Source: Hugenholtzia roseola DSM 9546 (GTDB taxonomy: Bacteria > Bacteroidota > Bacteroidia > Cytophagales > Bernardetiaceae). From it: a stretch of DNA of 32,923 nt. The notes beneath the pieces are model-generated. The model worked only from the letters and a program-made list of their open reading frames with translations, was not told the DNA's origin and ran no database searches. Each line of letters starts with the position of its first letter. The stretch's first letter is position 1. The stretch is taken from the NCBI RefSeq assembly GCF_000422585.1, contig NZ_KE383885.1, positions 10,008 to 42,930 of the forward strand, given 5' to 3'. This document shows positions 32,665 through 32,923 of this stretch, piece by piece. The translations under genes and the position numbers were made by a program.

Positions 32665-32923
32665 TTTCTGAAACCGTCGGCGAAGTTTTGTTTTTTTAGC
32701 TTTACGAAACCCCAAAGATTTCACAAAGCTAAACTTCGCAATCCTTATTTTAATCAGGGAGCAAGGGACGAGGGAAAACCAAATGAAATTCCCCTATTCT
32801 CTAATTTCTGAACCCTAACCCCTACCTGCGCAATCCTTGTTTTAATGGAAGAGGGTTTTTCTTAGGGGTTGGGGATTAGGAATTAGGGACAAGGGGAAAA
32901 CCAAAATGAAATTCCCCCAATCT
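32665..32923. repeat. Right-end intergenic region with direct duplication
   Basis: No gene is seen. Two related segments (from 32737 and from 32829 to the window end) share CGCAATCCTT(A/G)TTTTAAT and, at their far ends, GGGAAAACCAAA...TGAAATTCCCC. Between and within them are runs such as CCCTAACCCCTA and GGGGTTGGGGATTAGG, related to the GGTTAGGGGTTAGG stretch near the array at about 7216-7230. It appears to be dispersed repetitive sequence. Confidence 0.55.

Overview
The window looks like a chromosomal segment of a Bacteroidota bacterium, possibly a Cytophagales-type lineage (order uncertain). The grounds are: start codons with A-rich leaders and no Shine-Dalgarno; several promoters of the form TTTG-N19/20-TAnnTTTG (the tRNA-Pro and tracrRNA promoters are both TTTG-N20-TACCTTTG); and typical Bacteroidota families (DUF2723/TMEM260-like GT-C protein, GSCFA, DUF4197 lipoprotein, 7TM-AraC regulator).

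Left part (1-7200): a complete type II-C CRISPR-Cas locus. A compact Cas9 (1146 aa, minus strand) is divergent from cas1-cas2 (plus strand). A tracrRNA gene (about 5404 to 5279, minus strand) has a clear promoter, an anti-repeat and a Rho-independent terminator. It is followed by an array of 21 identical 36-bp repeats and 20 spacers (5728-7079), transcribed on the minus strand as judged from the anti-repeat. The most unusual point is that bases 1-95 are a perfect inverted copy of the tracrRNA body and terminator (5357-5263). The whole cas9/cas1/cas2 block is therefore bracketed by two inward-facing tracrRNA copies, each followed by a related but diverged hairpin terminator. At the leader-proximal end of the array, a truncated repeat and a second copy of the flanking sequence suggest a duplicated leader-repeat unit.

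Middle part (7300-17900): housekeeping and envelope genes. These are a DegP/HtrA protease, polyphosphate kinase ppk1, a large multi-TM DUF2723 protein, an alkyltransferase-like protein (Ala in place of the AGT cysteine), a DUF4197 lipoprotein, a Spo0M/arrestin-like protein, a small conserved hypothetical, and tRNA-Pro(GGG).

Right part (18000-32900): a membrane-SRPBCC fusion, a hypothetical acidic protein, a MITE-like intergenic element, a VLCAD-type acyl-CoA dehydrogenase with a palindromic operator candidate, tryptophan 2,3-dioxygenase, a translationally coupled GSCFA-flippase pair, a Dam-like adenine methyltransferase overlapped by a short ORF that may be a relic, hemL, an acyltransferase-3 membrane protein, a membrane-anchored AraC regulator and an LVIVD-repeat lipoprotein. 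The right end (32338-32923) has no gene that I can support. It is filled with tandem copies of a GC-rich double-hairpin repeat, whose relatives also sit next to the CRISPR array at 7137-7362.
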